Positions 38,150 through 48,294 of a DNA stretch of 64,000 nucleotides are shown in pieces (positions within the stretch are counted from its first letter, which is position 1; each line of letters opens with the position of its first letter). Below the pieces are notes generated by a model. That model saw only the letters and a program-made list of their open reading frames with translations. It searched no databases and was not told where the DNA came from. The position numbers and the translations under genes are program-made. The DNA comes from Theobroma cacao (Eukaryota; Streptophyta; Magnoliopsida; Malvales; Malvaceae). The stretch covers positions 18,538,452-18,602,451 of the forward strand of contig NC_030852.1 in assembly GCF_000208745.1 (NCBI RefSeq), read 5' to 3'.

Positions 38150-38900
38150 TTCTGATTAGTCTATGGCATAATAGATTAGGTCATGTTCATTATAAAAGAA
38201 TACATGATATGGCTAAATTAGAATTAATACCCAACATTGATGAAAATAATGATATGTGCAAGACATGCATGGTCACTAAAATCACAAGAAGTTCATTTCC
38301 TAAGGTAGAAAGAAGCTCCAAATTACTTACATTAATACATTCTGATGTTTGTGACATGCACAGTACTCCGTCTATTGGTGGAAAAAAATACTTTGTAACA
38401 TTTATTGATGACTTCTCTAGATATTGCTATGTTTACTTATTGCATACTAAAGATGAAGCAATGAAGAAATTTAGAATTTATAAAAGAAAAGTTGAATTGC
38501 ATTGTGAATTGTTTATTAAATGTTTACAAAGTGATAGAAGAGGTGAATATGATGATCCTAAGTATTTTAAGTCCACTTGTATTATTCATGAGACTACCGC
38601 TCCATACACACCAAAACAAAATGGTGTAGTGGAACGTAAGAATCGAGTTCTTATGGAAATGGTCAATGCTTTGCTTTCTAATTCAAGTTTGGGAAAAGGT
38701 TTTTGGGCTGAAGCCTTATTAACGGCTTGCTATATACTAAATGGAATTCCAAACAAAAGGAGCAAAACTACTCCTTATGAACTATGGAAAGGAAGAAAGC
38801 TAAACTTTAATTATTTAAGAGTTTAGGGATGTCAAGCCATAATAAGGGTTTTGGAGCCAAAGAAAAGGAAATTGGGTGAAAATGAATTAAATTTATATTT
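38150..38900 (+). pseudogene. copia-2 pre-integrase and integrase
   Basis: Opens with LWHNRLGHVHYKRIHDM (pre-integrase), then CKTCMVTK (zinc-binding) and the catalytic core with HSDVC (first Asp), LQSDRRGEY (second Asp; usual word DRGGEY) and NGVVERKNR (Glu). It ends with the ELWKGRKLNFNYLRV segment and a stop at 38824-38826. The 205-codon open stretch at 38209-38826 is the best preserved part of the element. It would insert element cDNA into the host chromosome if intact. Confidence 0.92.
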
Positions 38901-38936
38901 AAAGGATATGTTTAACATATTAAAGCATATCGTTTC

Positions 38937-40200
38937 ATGGTGATAGAGCCCAATGATTCATATTCCATTAATACGATCATAGAATCAAGGGACGTTATCT
39001 TTTATGAAACAAGGTTCAATTCAATTTCAAGACCCAAGGAACTAGTAACAAAAAGTGATAAACTTTCAAAAAATGACGAGAAAACTATTGAGCTTCGGAG
39101 AACTAAAATAATTAGAAAAGCAAAGACATATGGATCCGATTTCCTCATGTACTTAGTAGAAGGTACAAGAGAGGAAACATGCGAATACTTGCCTTACTGC
39201 TTTAATGTAGAAGGTGAAAGTGATTCTCAAACTTATGAGGAGGCAATGAAGTCTCGAGATGCTTCATTTTGGAGAGAAGCAATACAAGATGAGATAGACT
39301 CAATAATAGGAAACAAAACATGAAAAGTGGTAAACCTTCTACCAGGTTCCAAGCCAATAAGCTGTAAATGGATTTTCAACAAGAAAATAAAAGTTGATGG
39401 AACCGTAGACAAGTTTAAAGCAAGGCTAGTGCAAAAGGCTCTAAACAAAAGGAATGTGTTGATTATTTTGACACATATGCACTAGTAGAAAGAATAGCTA
39501 CAATTAGAGTGCTTATAGCACTTGCATCTATACATAAGATGGTAATTCATCATATGGATGTTAAAATAGCATTTCTAAATGGTGAGTTAGATGAAGAGGT
39601 GTATATGGAACAACCTGAAGGGTTTGTCCTTCTTGGTCAATAAAGGAAAGTGTGTAAGCTTGTAAAGTCCTTGTATAGATTAAAACAAGCGCCTAAATAA
39701 TGGCATCAAAAGTTTGATGAAGTTGTGCTAGCTAACGGCTACAAGATCAATCAATCTGACAAATATGTCTATAGTAAGTTCCGTAATGGAAAAGGTATCA
39801 TCATTTGCTTATATGTAGATGACATGTTAATCTTTGGTACTGATTTAGACCAAGTGGAAGACACAAAAAGGTTCTTGTCAAAGAATTTTGACATGAAAGA
39901 TATGGGTATGGCTGATGTTATTCTTGGTATAAGAATAATGAGAGATAATAATGGCCTAACATTATCTCAATCTCATTACATCGGATTGTAATAAAGTATG
40001 GCAAGTCAGATTGTATGCCAATGACTACGCCTTATGATTCTAATCTAAGGCTAATACCCAACAAAGACAAGCCAATAGCACAAAATGAATATGCAAAGGT
40101 GATTGAATGCCTAATGTATGCAATGGTCTATACAAGGCCGGATATTGCTTTTGCGGTTGGGATGCTAAGTCGATTTACAAGTAATCCAAGTAAATAGCAT
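38937..40200 (+). pseudogene. copia-2 reverse transcriptase
   Basis: The RT domain opens near 39223 with EEAMKSRDASFWREAIQDE and is then broken by stops and a frameshift near 39440. Motifs HHMDVKIAFLNGELDEEVYM (about 39549-39608), SLYRLKQAPK and YVDDMLIFGT (about 39811-39840; YVDD is the polymerase active site) are readable. At least four disruptions (stops near 39320, 39640, 39700 and 39990) rule out a functional enzyme. Confidence 0.92.
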
Positions 40201-40759
40201 TGGTATGCTGTTCATAGAATTCTAAGGTACTTAAAGAGTACAAAGAATTATGGCATTTGTTATTCAGGTTTTCCTTCAGTTTTGGAAGGGTATACAGATG
40301 CTAATTGGAACTCAAATATAACGGATTATACATCCACGACTGGTTGGATTTTTACAATTGGTGGGGGTGCTATTTCTTGGGGTTCTAAGAAACAATCTTG
40401 TCAAGCAGACTCCACTATGGCCGGCTGAATTTATAGCATTAGCATCTACCACCCAAGAAGTCAAATGGTTAAGAGATTTACTCTATGAAATTTCGTTGTG
40501 GCCTAAACCAATGGCACCAATCTTGATACATTGTGACAATGAAGCAACTGTATCAAAGACATATAATCAAGCTTACAATGGAAAGAGTCGATATATTGGA
40601 CTTTGACATAGCATTGTAAGACAAAGAATAAGTGATGGTATAGTCACTATAAGTTATGTGAGGTCTGGTGAAAATTTAGCAGATCCGTTTACCAAAGGTC
40701 TTAAAAAGGACTTGGTAGTAAAGACCTCAAGAGGGATGGGTCTCAAGCCTATCAACTAA
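40201..40759 (+). pseudogene. copia-2 RNase H and polyprotein end
   Basis: Readable segments are WYAVHRILRYLKSTKNYG, GYTDANWNSN (first catalytic Asp), HCDNEATVSKTYNQ and RSGENLADPFTKGL, ending at the stop 40757-40759. A frameshift near 40420 separates the middle part. This is the C-terminus of the copia polyprotein. Confidence 0.9.
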
Positions 40760-41220
40760 ATCTCCAATGGTGGGAGCTCACCTCGATGCTTGCAGCCAAC
40801 CTGCAAGTCTTGGGTATTGACCATTCTACCACATGGAGATTGCAAGCACTAAAATATATTTTTCATCCCAAGGTGTATAGTGTTTGGTTCCCATAATGTG
40901 TAAAGTAAGGTTGAACAAAAGTTCTTAATTGACCCATAACATGTATATGTTGAAGTACTATAATTACGGGGTACTTCTGATGGGGGCTACCTATGTGAGT
41001 GGAAGTGTGACTGCTTCTAAGAGCTAAAGGCTTGACTTTGACAGCACTCATGAATGGATGCAAAACACAAGACCATAAAACATGCTGGCAAAACTAGATA
41101 CAAAGTGAGCAAGGAACCTCGGGTGTGTTTAGTAGCCCGGCTAGTCAATGAAGAATCGATGGTTCAATGCTTGGTCAACCACTCAATTCAGACTAGAACC
41201 AACCACACTCACTAAGTGAA
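40760..41220 (+). mobile_element. copia-2 3' untranslated region (first part)
   Basis: Non-coding DNA between the polyprotein stop and the E1 insertion. It contains the direct target copy GTGAA at 41216-41220 and continues at 43937-44020. Confidence 0.85.
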
Positions 41221-41853
41221 TGTCACGACCCAAATTCTGAGCCATGACCGGCGCATGGGCCCAATGGACATAGTCCACTAAGCCCAAGCAAGCCTATTAG
41301 TCCGACGTGTTCATCATTCCATCATAAACTGCTAAGTCATTTTTCAAAACTTAGAATCAAAATATTATTAAACATTGCCATCTCATATTGGCATACTAAA
41401 CAAGTGTATATACATTTGTTTACAACATGTATCTTAACAATTACATTAGGTTGCCTATACATCTCAAAAAGAATACTTGACTTCCAGCGAAGGGACTCAG
41501 ACGAATGTACAGCTACTGAATGCCGAGACACCTACCAAAAGATGGATATAAGTCTACAAGGACACCTCATCCTAGTTACCTGCTACCTCGTGATCTGAAA
41601 ACATGAAGTTGAAAACGGTGAGTATAAACCCAGTGAGTGAAGAAGAAAGGGAACAAGCATACCGTAAGGAATCTTTAATGAAATCATGATGCATTCTTTT
41701 TCAAAACAATGCAATTTGTTTCTATTCTTATTAAAAACCCCTCATCAAGCCCTTAAATGATTAATCATTTGAAAATCATGAACCCATACATAACGAACCA
41801 ATTGAAGAATGAAAACTTCAATATTACACAAGCAAGTCAAATACGACAACGAA

Positions 41854-42300
41854 TCTTCACTGCAGTGAGAATGAATTTTCGTTGCAGCGACATTGGGATT
41901 TGGTTATTAGCCGACCAAGGATTTCTCACTAAACCTCCTCCCTTTAAACTTAACTCATTTAATCCTTAATGTAGGAAGTCCATGCTCTGATATGGTAGTA
42001 AAGAAGTGAAAGATAGGGCAGCAATTGGACAAGATAAAAGACCAAAACAGAAGGTTTTTCGCTACAGCGAAATTGTAACCCAAAAACAGAAGGTTTCTCA
42101 CTGTAGCCAAATTTCTCTGATGAAACAGAGAGTTTTTCGCTGCAGCGAGATTCTTTTTTCGCTGCAACGAGAGGCTACGGTGACTATCTCGCTGCAGGGA
42201 AATACATTTTCGCTGTAGCGAGAACCAGTTCTGGTGAAGGTTTTCAAACCCGAGATTTTCTCGCTGCAGTGAGAATGAATTTCGCTGCAGCGAAAACAGA
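41854..42300. repeat. Paired palindrome cluster, CGCTGCAGCG type (LTR-E, E1)
   Basis: Variants of TCTCGCTGCAGCGAGA or TTTCGCTGCAGCGAAA are centred at 41862.5/41884.5, 42142.5/42164.5, 42194.5/42215.5 and 42266.5/42287.5, that is four pairs 21-22 bp apart, plus one pair at 42064.5/42103.5, which is 39 bp apart. Confidence 0.92.
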
Positions 42301-42517
42301 GCAACAAGAGAAAAGTTTCCCCTCACTCAACAAAAAGGCCATCCTACTAAACCAACAAAATCAACATACAACACATGAAAATTCCCAAAGTGCAATGTAT
42401 CAAATTTCTCATATATGTCAATCATATATCACATTCATAAGTTTTCATTTCATAAGTCTAGAAGTGCATAATTACATAGATAAACATCAACATCATCATA
42501 ATCACACCCGGCTCATG

Positions 42518-42690
42518 TACATCCCCCCACATCGTGCACATAGTCGGCACCATCGTGTGCATTCCCCCACATCGTGCACAATTAGTGCCATCGTGTACAT
42601 CCCCCCACATCGTGCACACGTGCACTATCATCATCCACCTCTCACGCCACCATCATCACCGGCATGTGCATCCCCCCACATCGTGCACAC
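42518..42690. repeat. GC-rich interspersed repeat in LTR-E (E1)
   Basis: The word CATCCCCCCACATCGTGCAC, or a one-to-two base variant, occurs four times (near 42521, 42560, 42598 and 42668). The spacers are AC-rich. Confidence 0.9.
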
Positions 42691-44007
42691 ACACGGTTAC
42701 AGTCAGTATACACAATATCATTCATCATGCACAACACACACATTTATATATCATCATACTACAATAGTGCATGAATCCATAGCATTCACATATCACAATA
42801 TAAAACCATTTTGCAAAAGCTTGTTCCCAAGGCACTTGTCTTTATGAAAAACTTGATAATTCATTCAAATGAGTGCAAATACATTATATTTCCTAAAACA
42901 AGTTTTGAAGGCAATCCACTCACCAATTGATTGTAGAGCCTTTAGATGACTCCAATTCCCCTAATTGTCCAAATGAGATGATGGGGCTTCCGTAGAACCT
43001 AGGATCATATTAGCATAAGCAATAAGTCAATTTACACACTATGACCCCTAAAAGTTATCTCTAAACTAGCTTTCAATTGCCACATTAAATGGCCATCTAT
43101 GTTCACTATCTTAATCACTAAAAGTAATGAACATACTCAACAATAAACAGCTCATAAATCCCAATTACTAGCCATTTTCTGCAGCTAAAAATTGAGCTTA
43201 GTTAATCACTTACCCTATGGCTCCTTTGTAGTCAAATTCTCTTCCAATTGCTTCCAAACCAATGGGGTAATTCTCTTTTTCTCTTTGTAGAACGTCCAAC
43301 TAGTGAGAGAAAGTACAGAAATGAGATTTATCAAGGGTTTTAAAGTGAGAGGATGAAATAGCACAAGGGTTTATGGAAGGATGCACCAAAAGCATGAAAA
43401 TTGAAGCTAGAGAGAGAAAGTTATGGAAGCTTGAAGAAAACTTCCATGGAAGAATTGAAGAAATGTGAGAGGGAAGAAGGGAAGAAGAAGACCAGCTGCT
43501 AGAAAATCTCTAGAAGCTGTTGGAAATTCAAGATATTTATAGCCAATCTTATCCATTCCCTTAAAATTACGAAATTGCCCTTCCACCAATTAACTTACTT
43601 TCCTTTAATCTTTTATGCAATCTTTTTACTCTTTTAACACTAGGACAAGATCCATAATGGTCTAGACATGTTCGGGTTCATAAAAACTTAAATTTTTAAC
43701 TCGAGGTGAAAAATGACCATTTTGCCTCTACCGTGAAAATCGTCAAAATTTTGGTTTCCTTTCCATTTTACCCTTAATTTCACCATCCATTTATACCTTA
43801 GGCCTACTTAGGCTATAGTTTTGTTAAAAATCTTACTTTTATGGCTTACTAAGGAAATGATGAAGTTACCCCTTGCTCGTATTATTACATCTATACTTAG
43901 TTACAAGCCTATAGAGGTTGAGGGTCTCACAGTGAAGGTTCAAATCTGCTGGATACCTTCATTTATGCACAAGGTTCCCAAAGTTGTTGGTATTTGGAAA
44001 TTTTGAA

Positions 44008-44020
44008 AATGGTGGGGGAT
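44008..44020 (+). other. Polypurine tract of copia-2
   Basis: AATGGTGGGGGAT directly before the 3' LTR start TGTTGGTG. The GGTGGGGGATTGTTGG junction is a hallmark of plant copia elements. Confidence 0.93.
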
Positions 44021-44826
44021 TGTTGGTGTATTTTCAAAATTAAAGGTTATGTCACATGATGAAAACCTATCATTAGCTCAAAAGTTGTGTCACGTAAAAT
44101 AACATAATGTGTCTATTAGATAATAGGCAGCTTTTCATGTGAATGGTTATGTCTCTTGAAAATTGACATCTAAAAGTTATGAGACATATTGAAAAAACAC
44201 CATGGCTCAAAAGTTAAATGTGAAAAGTTATTGTTTCAAGTTATAACTCAAAGGTTATAATTTATGGAATGAATTATTATCTTTTCATAAGATGACTATT
44301 GAAACAATACCTTTATCCAAAAGTTGTGTTTGGCAAAAATGTAGAGATGCTTTTTAGACAAAATGTGTCTTTATGAAAAGGTTGTGTCCTTGAAAAAGAG
44401 ACACTTGGAAGCTTATATAAAGGGTTTGTTGCCAACCATTTTGACACACCAAAAATTCAGAGACAAAACAAGAGTAGAAAAGTCAAGAGCAAAGAAAAGT
44501 GTTGTGTTTTATAAACATAAACACTTAAGTTCCCACCAACTACAAAAGCTTCCAAATTCCTTATAATCTACTTGCTGTAGAAAGTAGGCTCTAAGGGCAA
44601 ACAACTTTGCAAACCCTCGGGTGTATCTAGCGGTCTACACTCGTTAAGTGCAAGGCAAAGTTAGACATTGGCTTCATTGTATCCCTAAGACTATTCGCAT
44701 TATTCCCCTTTACATACCGAGTGGTGAGGACGAAATAAGTCTTAAAGATAGTGTCTATTTAAAGGCTCGCCTTGAAGTCAAATTTGCCTATTCTTGAATA
44801 CTGTATAAACCCCCTTTACACCAACA
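44021..44826 (+). repeat. 3' LTR of copia-2 (806 bp)
   Basis: Homologous to 33066-33856 along its full length. It ends ACACCAACA and is followed by the second CTACA duplication (44827-44831). Confidence 0.95.
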
Positions 44827-44860
44827 CTACACGCCTTGTCAAGTAAAAAGCTTGTTGAAA

Positions 44861-44932
44861 ATGGTTGAAGAAGAGAAGGAAGAAATCAAGTCATTTAAAG
44901 ATTTAGGCTTATGCGATGAATTAGTTCAAAAG
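44861..44932 (+). pseudogene. Orphan first exon resembling DEAD-box RNA helicase 10
   Basis: ATG at 44861 opens a short, acidic reading ending in SFKDLGLCDELVQK, then a GT (44933) that could be a splice donor. The motif SF-LGL---LV is the N-terminal Q-motif-side sequence of DEAD-box helicases, and the acidic start resembles plant RH10-type enzymes as I remember them. These are ATP-dependent RNA helicases thought to act in rRNA processing. I find no later exons (no GWK-P--IQ, no GSGKT, no DEAD) in the plus strand up to the S6K gene, so the gene appears truncated or its remaining exons were lost. Copia-2 lies about 30 bp upstream. An accidental match is possible given the short length. Confidence 0.45.
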
Positions 44933-44977
44933 GTACTCAACATCCATTGTATCATGATACTTCAACTCTTTGATTAG

Positions 44978-45448
44978 AACTTGCAATTGTTGAACACTCT
45001 ATTGTTTGAGTGTTGATCCAAATTCTTTGAAGCCACATTATCCATAAATCTAATTTTATCACGTTAAAAACAATTTGCAATTGTATTTGCTTGAACATCT
45101 ATTGTCCAAGTTGAGATTGCAAGATTCATTGCATCTAAAACATTTATCTTTTTTAGGATTTAAGAGCTCAATTTCATAACTTTCCAAAAGATTTCGATGA
45201 AATCGATGACAATAATGCATCTTGAAAGCTCTATAGAATACTGATAATTCTTAATTCGGTAATTAGATAATATTCGTGTAATTACAATGCACAATTCATA
45301 TATTAAGTTCAATGTTTGAGAAAAAAATAAAGAATACCTTGATAAATTAATTTTTTATTAATTAACATATAAATTAATAAATTATTATTTTATTAATTAA
45401 ATAATATCTCAATTAATTGATAAATTTTTACAGTCACAAGATATTAAT
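44978..45448. other. AT-rich spacer, no feature seen
   Basis: The reading frame from 44861 ends at a stop at 44975-44977 if unspliced. The stretch after it is AT-rich and shows no splice-paired exon, repeat boundary or ORF that I can support. Confidence 0.4.
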
Positions 45449-45720
45449 TTATAAAGATTTTTCTGTATATATACCAAGCTTATGGTCATAAGATAGTAGG
45501 GCAATAAATGCGGATTCCTTGATTTGTGCTGTTAGCACAAAGTCATCCTCAAACTTAGCTAATATTGCCCTTGATTTTGGTGTGTGATTGAACCTCTCAT
45601 AGAGCCTTAATATCTTAGAGCATAATCTGCTCATTGAAGGAGGTACTCTGTCCTTGACAGATTCTCCTTAATAGCTGAGCCTGCCAATAACATTTTCGTT
45701 CAGATAAGGCGCGGCCTCGA
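45449..45720 (-). pseudogene. Unrecognised coding-like fragment with one in-frame stop
   Basis: On the minus strand, a reading from ATG near 45696 (PDQEFCHLEAAPYLNENVIG) meets a stop at about 45646-45648 and then continues in the same frame as ESVKDRVPPSMSRLCSKILR and LYERFNHTPKSRAILAKFED, ending at 45449. The codon composition and the amino-acid text look like real protein, not noise, and an AG that could be a splice acceptor precedes it. I do not recognise the family. It is either a pseudogene exon or an exon with a sequence error. Confidence 0.4.
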
Positions 45721-46528
45721 GGTGACAAAATTCCTGATCCGGCATGGGCTACAATGACACAGCCAGTGCTTATCAAAACTTAAGCACTAAAACAGCTAAA
45801 TTACGGTAACAAGAGTTGCAAACATACTGAAAACTTGAATCAAAGTCGAGCGTTGTTATTAACTTAAACTTCACTTCAAATTGATTCAGGATAGAGATAA
45901 TGAGAGAATAATTTAAATTGCATATAGCTATATACAGAGCAATGGACATTAGCCAAAAGGGTAGACATAAGCTTTTTCACATGATAACTTAGTTTGACGA
46001 AATGAGTGAAGAAAACAATGCCTGAAATCCTGTTGTACGTTTTTTTGTTCAAGCAAGCATACATAGATAGATGACAACTAATTGAACTAGCAAGATGAAT
46101 GAAATGAATATTGTCAAGTCTTTAACATTAAAACCCCCAGAGATTTCATGTAGTTGCTTCTCAGTTTAACAGCTAATCGCCCAAGCTTCTTGATACATTT
46201 TTTTTTTTTTTTGCTGTTCTGATCATTGTTTTGGACAAATAAACATTTAAACTTGGAGAAATTGCTTCGTTTGGGAGGAGAGATGTAGCTGTAAATTTAC
46301 TTAAATGGTGAACCACATACTGTTGAAGGCAGGCATATTTGAATAAAGATATTTAACGTGTGCAATAGATTATTTGACAAAGATGTGATCCTTTTCTTCT
46401 AAGCAAATGACGGTTCTGAGTGAACATAACTCAGCTGAATCTGTTTTCCTCTAGTGCAAGAACCTGCTTTATTAAAAAGCAAAAAGGAGAAGGGAAACTT
46501 TCTTTACCTAAACTTCCCATGATTGTTT
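45721..46528. other. Intergenic DNA, no gene seen
   Basis: Apart from the T-run at about 46198-46212 and the left copy of the SINE duplication (46511-46528), I see no repeat family, RNA gene or supported ORF. Confidence 0.4.
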
Positions 46529-46620
46529 TTTTTTTTTTTATAATTGGAGAAAAAGAGATTCGAATCTTGTTCTTTAAGTAAGAAATAATGTACCAACTAA
46601 TGAGTCAAATGCTCAGACGT
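46529..46620 (-). mobile_element. Short SINE (minus strand, A-tailed)
   Basis: An 18-bp duplication with one mismatch (AAC[T/C]TTCCC-type, 46511-46528 and 46621-46638) flanks a segment that on the minus strand ends in a poly(A) run. It contains GATTCGAATCT, matching the B-box of an RNA polymerase III promoter as found in tRNA-derived SINEs. It is about 90 bp, so it is 5' truncated relative to a typical plant SINE. The long duplication and A-tail are the signature of LINE-driven retroposition. Confidence 0.75.
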
Positions 46621-46638
46621 AACTTTCCATGATTGTTT

Positions 46639-47389
46639 GCAATGAAGGGTTGAAGACAATGGGATTTAATTTACATGCAGCACGTTAACGGGGCGAGATT
46701 GTCCCATTGATAGAAATATCCACATGGTTTGCCTTGAAACCCACTAATGTAAGCGTCAGAAACTTTGGCAATAAAAGTTTTCCACGTGAAACATGCAAAC
46801 ACAAAGGTCCCTCTAAAGATGCTTGCAAACCACTGTACCAAGGCTGATTGGCCCAGTTCACACGACAAACAATGTTCCAGCTAAAAACACTTTATGCTAA
46901 TCATGGACTATAGGCTCCAACCTTCCGAGTGTCCTTCCTTAATCTGGCACTTTGGAAGTCACATGATTAAGGAGGTAATTATTAACCAAACAAACTTGTA
47001 CTGAGATTCTCCTTCCCCTTTTTGCCATGTATTTTTTACTCATTTTTGTGTTGCTCTCAGCCTTTTTATCTCTAATTTACCAGCTCACTCTGCAGTCTTT
47101 GAATGGATGAGTTTTTCAGTCCCTCAGTTCCCTCTTACCTCCTTATGAAGAAGATGAAGATTTTGAAGTTTATTAAGAAAAGGGAAGTACTATATTATTT
47201 GTTTAACATGTACTAGTCTGGCTCTGGCGTATCCAGCATGCAGATTTGGCTTTAAGTGGATACAGCTTGAGTTGCTTTTAAGATTTATATGCTGTTTCCT
47301 TGGTCAATAATTGATTCCAAGGGAAAAATTAGTTTATGTTATCTTCTGCAACATTTTAGCATCCTAAGTTATCCCCCCAAAAAAAATCT
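46639..47389. other. Intergenic DNA, no feature seen
   Basis: No repeat boundary, RNA gene or supported ORF was found. Short open frames here are not codon-like. Confidence 0.4.
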
Positions 47390-48294
47390 TCTTTTTTTTA
47401 ATGAAAATTGGAATTTCATTGAAAACAGAGGGAACAGAGTTCACCATCTGGTTTGTTACAAGAGGGTTTTGGCCTGAAGAACTAAACCACCGCAGAATCC
47501 CCATACAGCCATCCCACCCCTAAGTACAAAATCAACAGCCATCAACCATCAATTTTCCCCATGAGCTGAATCTATCCTGTACAACACAAAATTCCCACCT
47601 CCTGTACATCACAGTTTCATGATCAGCAATCAATTTGCTTTGACCCAAAATCTCCACATAAATCAGACCTTGACCAAAAAAAATCATATTGGAAACCTGA
47701 TCCGTTGATTACATAATTAAAACTATCTGTGCACTCACAGAAGAGATATCGTGCAGAATCTCCCAGATTAGTGACGTCTTTGGATCTAAATTTAGCTGAA
47801 AGAGGCACCCAATCAATTCACTTTAACTGTACAAAGCAAAATCATTTTGAAACACACTGCAGGCATTGCATTAGTAACATGATAACGGTATTCCCTGTTC
47901 TCAGGATGCTTTGGTTTTCACTTATTAGTCATACGGATGATGAATAGATCAAGCAAAGAGAAGCCAATTATGGCATGAATCATTTGCAAAACAGAGCAGC
48001 AGCAAACCAAATATGACATATTAAAGCTATTTAGTTCCCATAATCCCGGGGGAACTGAGATCAAGTTGTGAGGTGGAGGACAAACAATCTGAAAAAGATG
48101 TTATCAACAGACTACATAGCTAGGCAACGATAATCAGCACTTCAGATAACATTAAAAAAAGCAAAAGGAAGCTAACTAACATGTTCAAGTAAGCAAAATA
48201 CTGTACTATCTTATTTATGCTGTATTCTAAGCAGCATAGTTGCAGTTTCAGATAAAAAGTAGGAACTGAAATTCAGTGGTATATATGAAGATGG
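47390..48294 (-). other. Possible 3' untranslated region of the small gene
   Basis: Lies downstream (minus strand) of the stop at 48295. Near 47400-47460 it reads, on the minus strand, as a transcript end (TGTAACAAACCAGATGGTG then CAATGAAATTCC, followed by an A-run). No other gene is visible to account for it. It could include a 3'-UTR intron. This is inference from sequence style. Confidence 0.3.

Larger units (their letters stand above)
41221..43931 (-). mobile_element. Solo LTR of family E (E1)
   Basis: Plus-strand ends are TGTCACGACCC and GGGTCTCACA; on the minus strand the LTR starts TGTGAGACCC and ends GGGTCGTGACA, 2711 bp. A perfect GTGAA duplication lies at 41216-41220 and 43932-43936. 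It contains a GCTGCAGC palindrome cluster (41854-42300) and a separate GC-rich repeat (42518-42690). The open frames on both strands here come from these repeats. It sits in the 3' untranslated region of copia-2. A second copy is at 56076-58523. Confidence 0.93.
33066..44826 (+). mobile_element. Ty1/copia element copia-2, full length but inactive
   Basis: LTR to LTR the element spans 11.76 kb. Removing the two nested solo LTRs and their duplicated bases leaves about 6.1 kb. Order: 5' LTR 33066-33856, gag, zinc knuckle, protease, integrase, reverse transcriptase, RNase H (stop at 40759), polypurine tract, 3' LTR 44021-44826. The GAG-protease-integrase-RT-RNase H order defines copia. Numerous stops and frameshifts make it non-functional. 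It is flanked by CTACA on both sides. Confidence 0.95.

Noticed and set aside
42269..42847. 192-codon open frame in LTR-E rich in His and Pro
   Set aside because: Produced by the AC-rich and CATCCCCCCACATCG repeats. The E2 copy does not keep the frame, and it starts without a credible promoter.
47623..47808. 61-codon minus-strand frame
   Set aside because: Lies in the probable 3' untranslated region of the small gene, with no recognisable motif. I could not support it as a gene.
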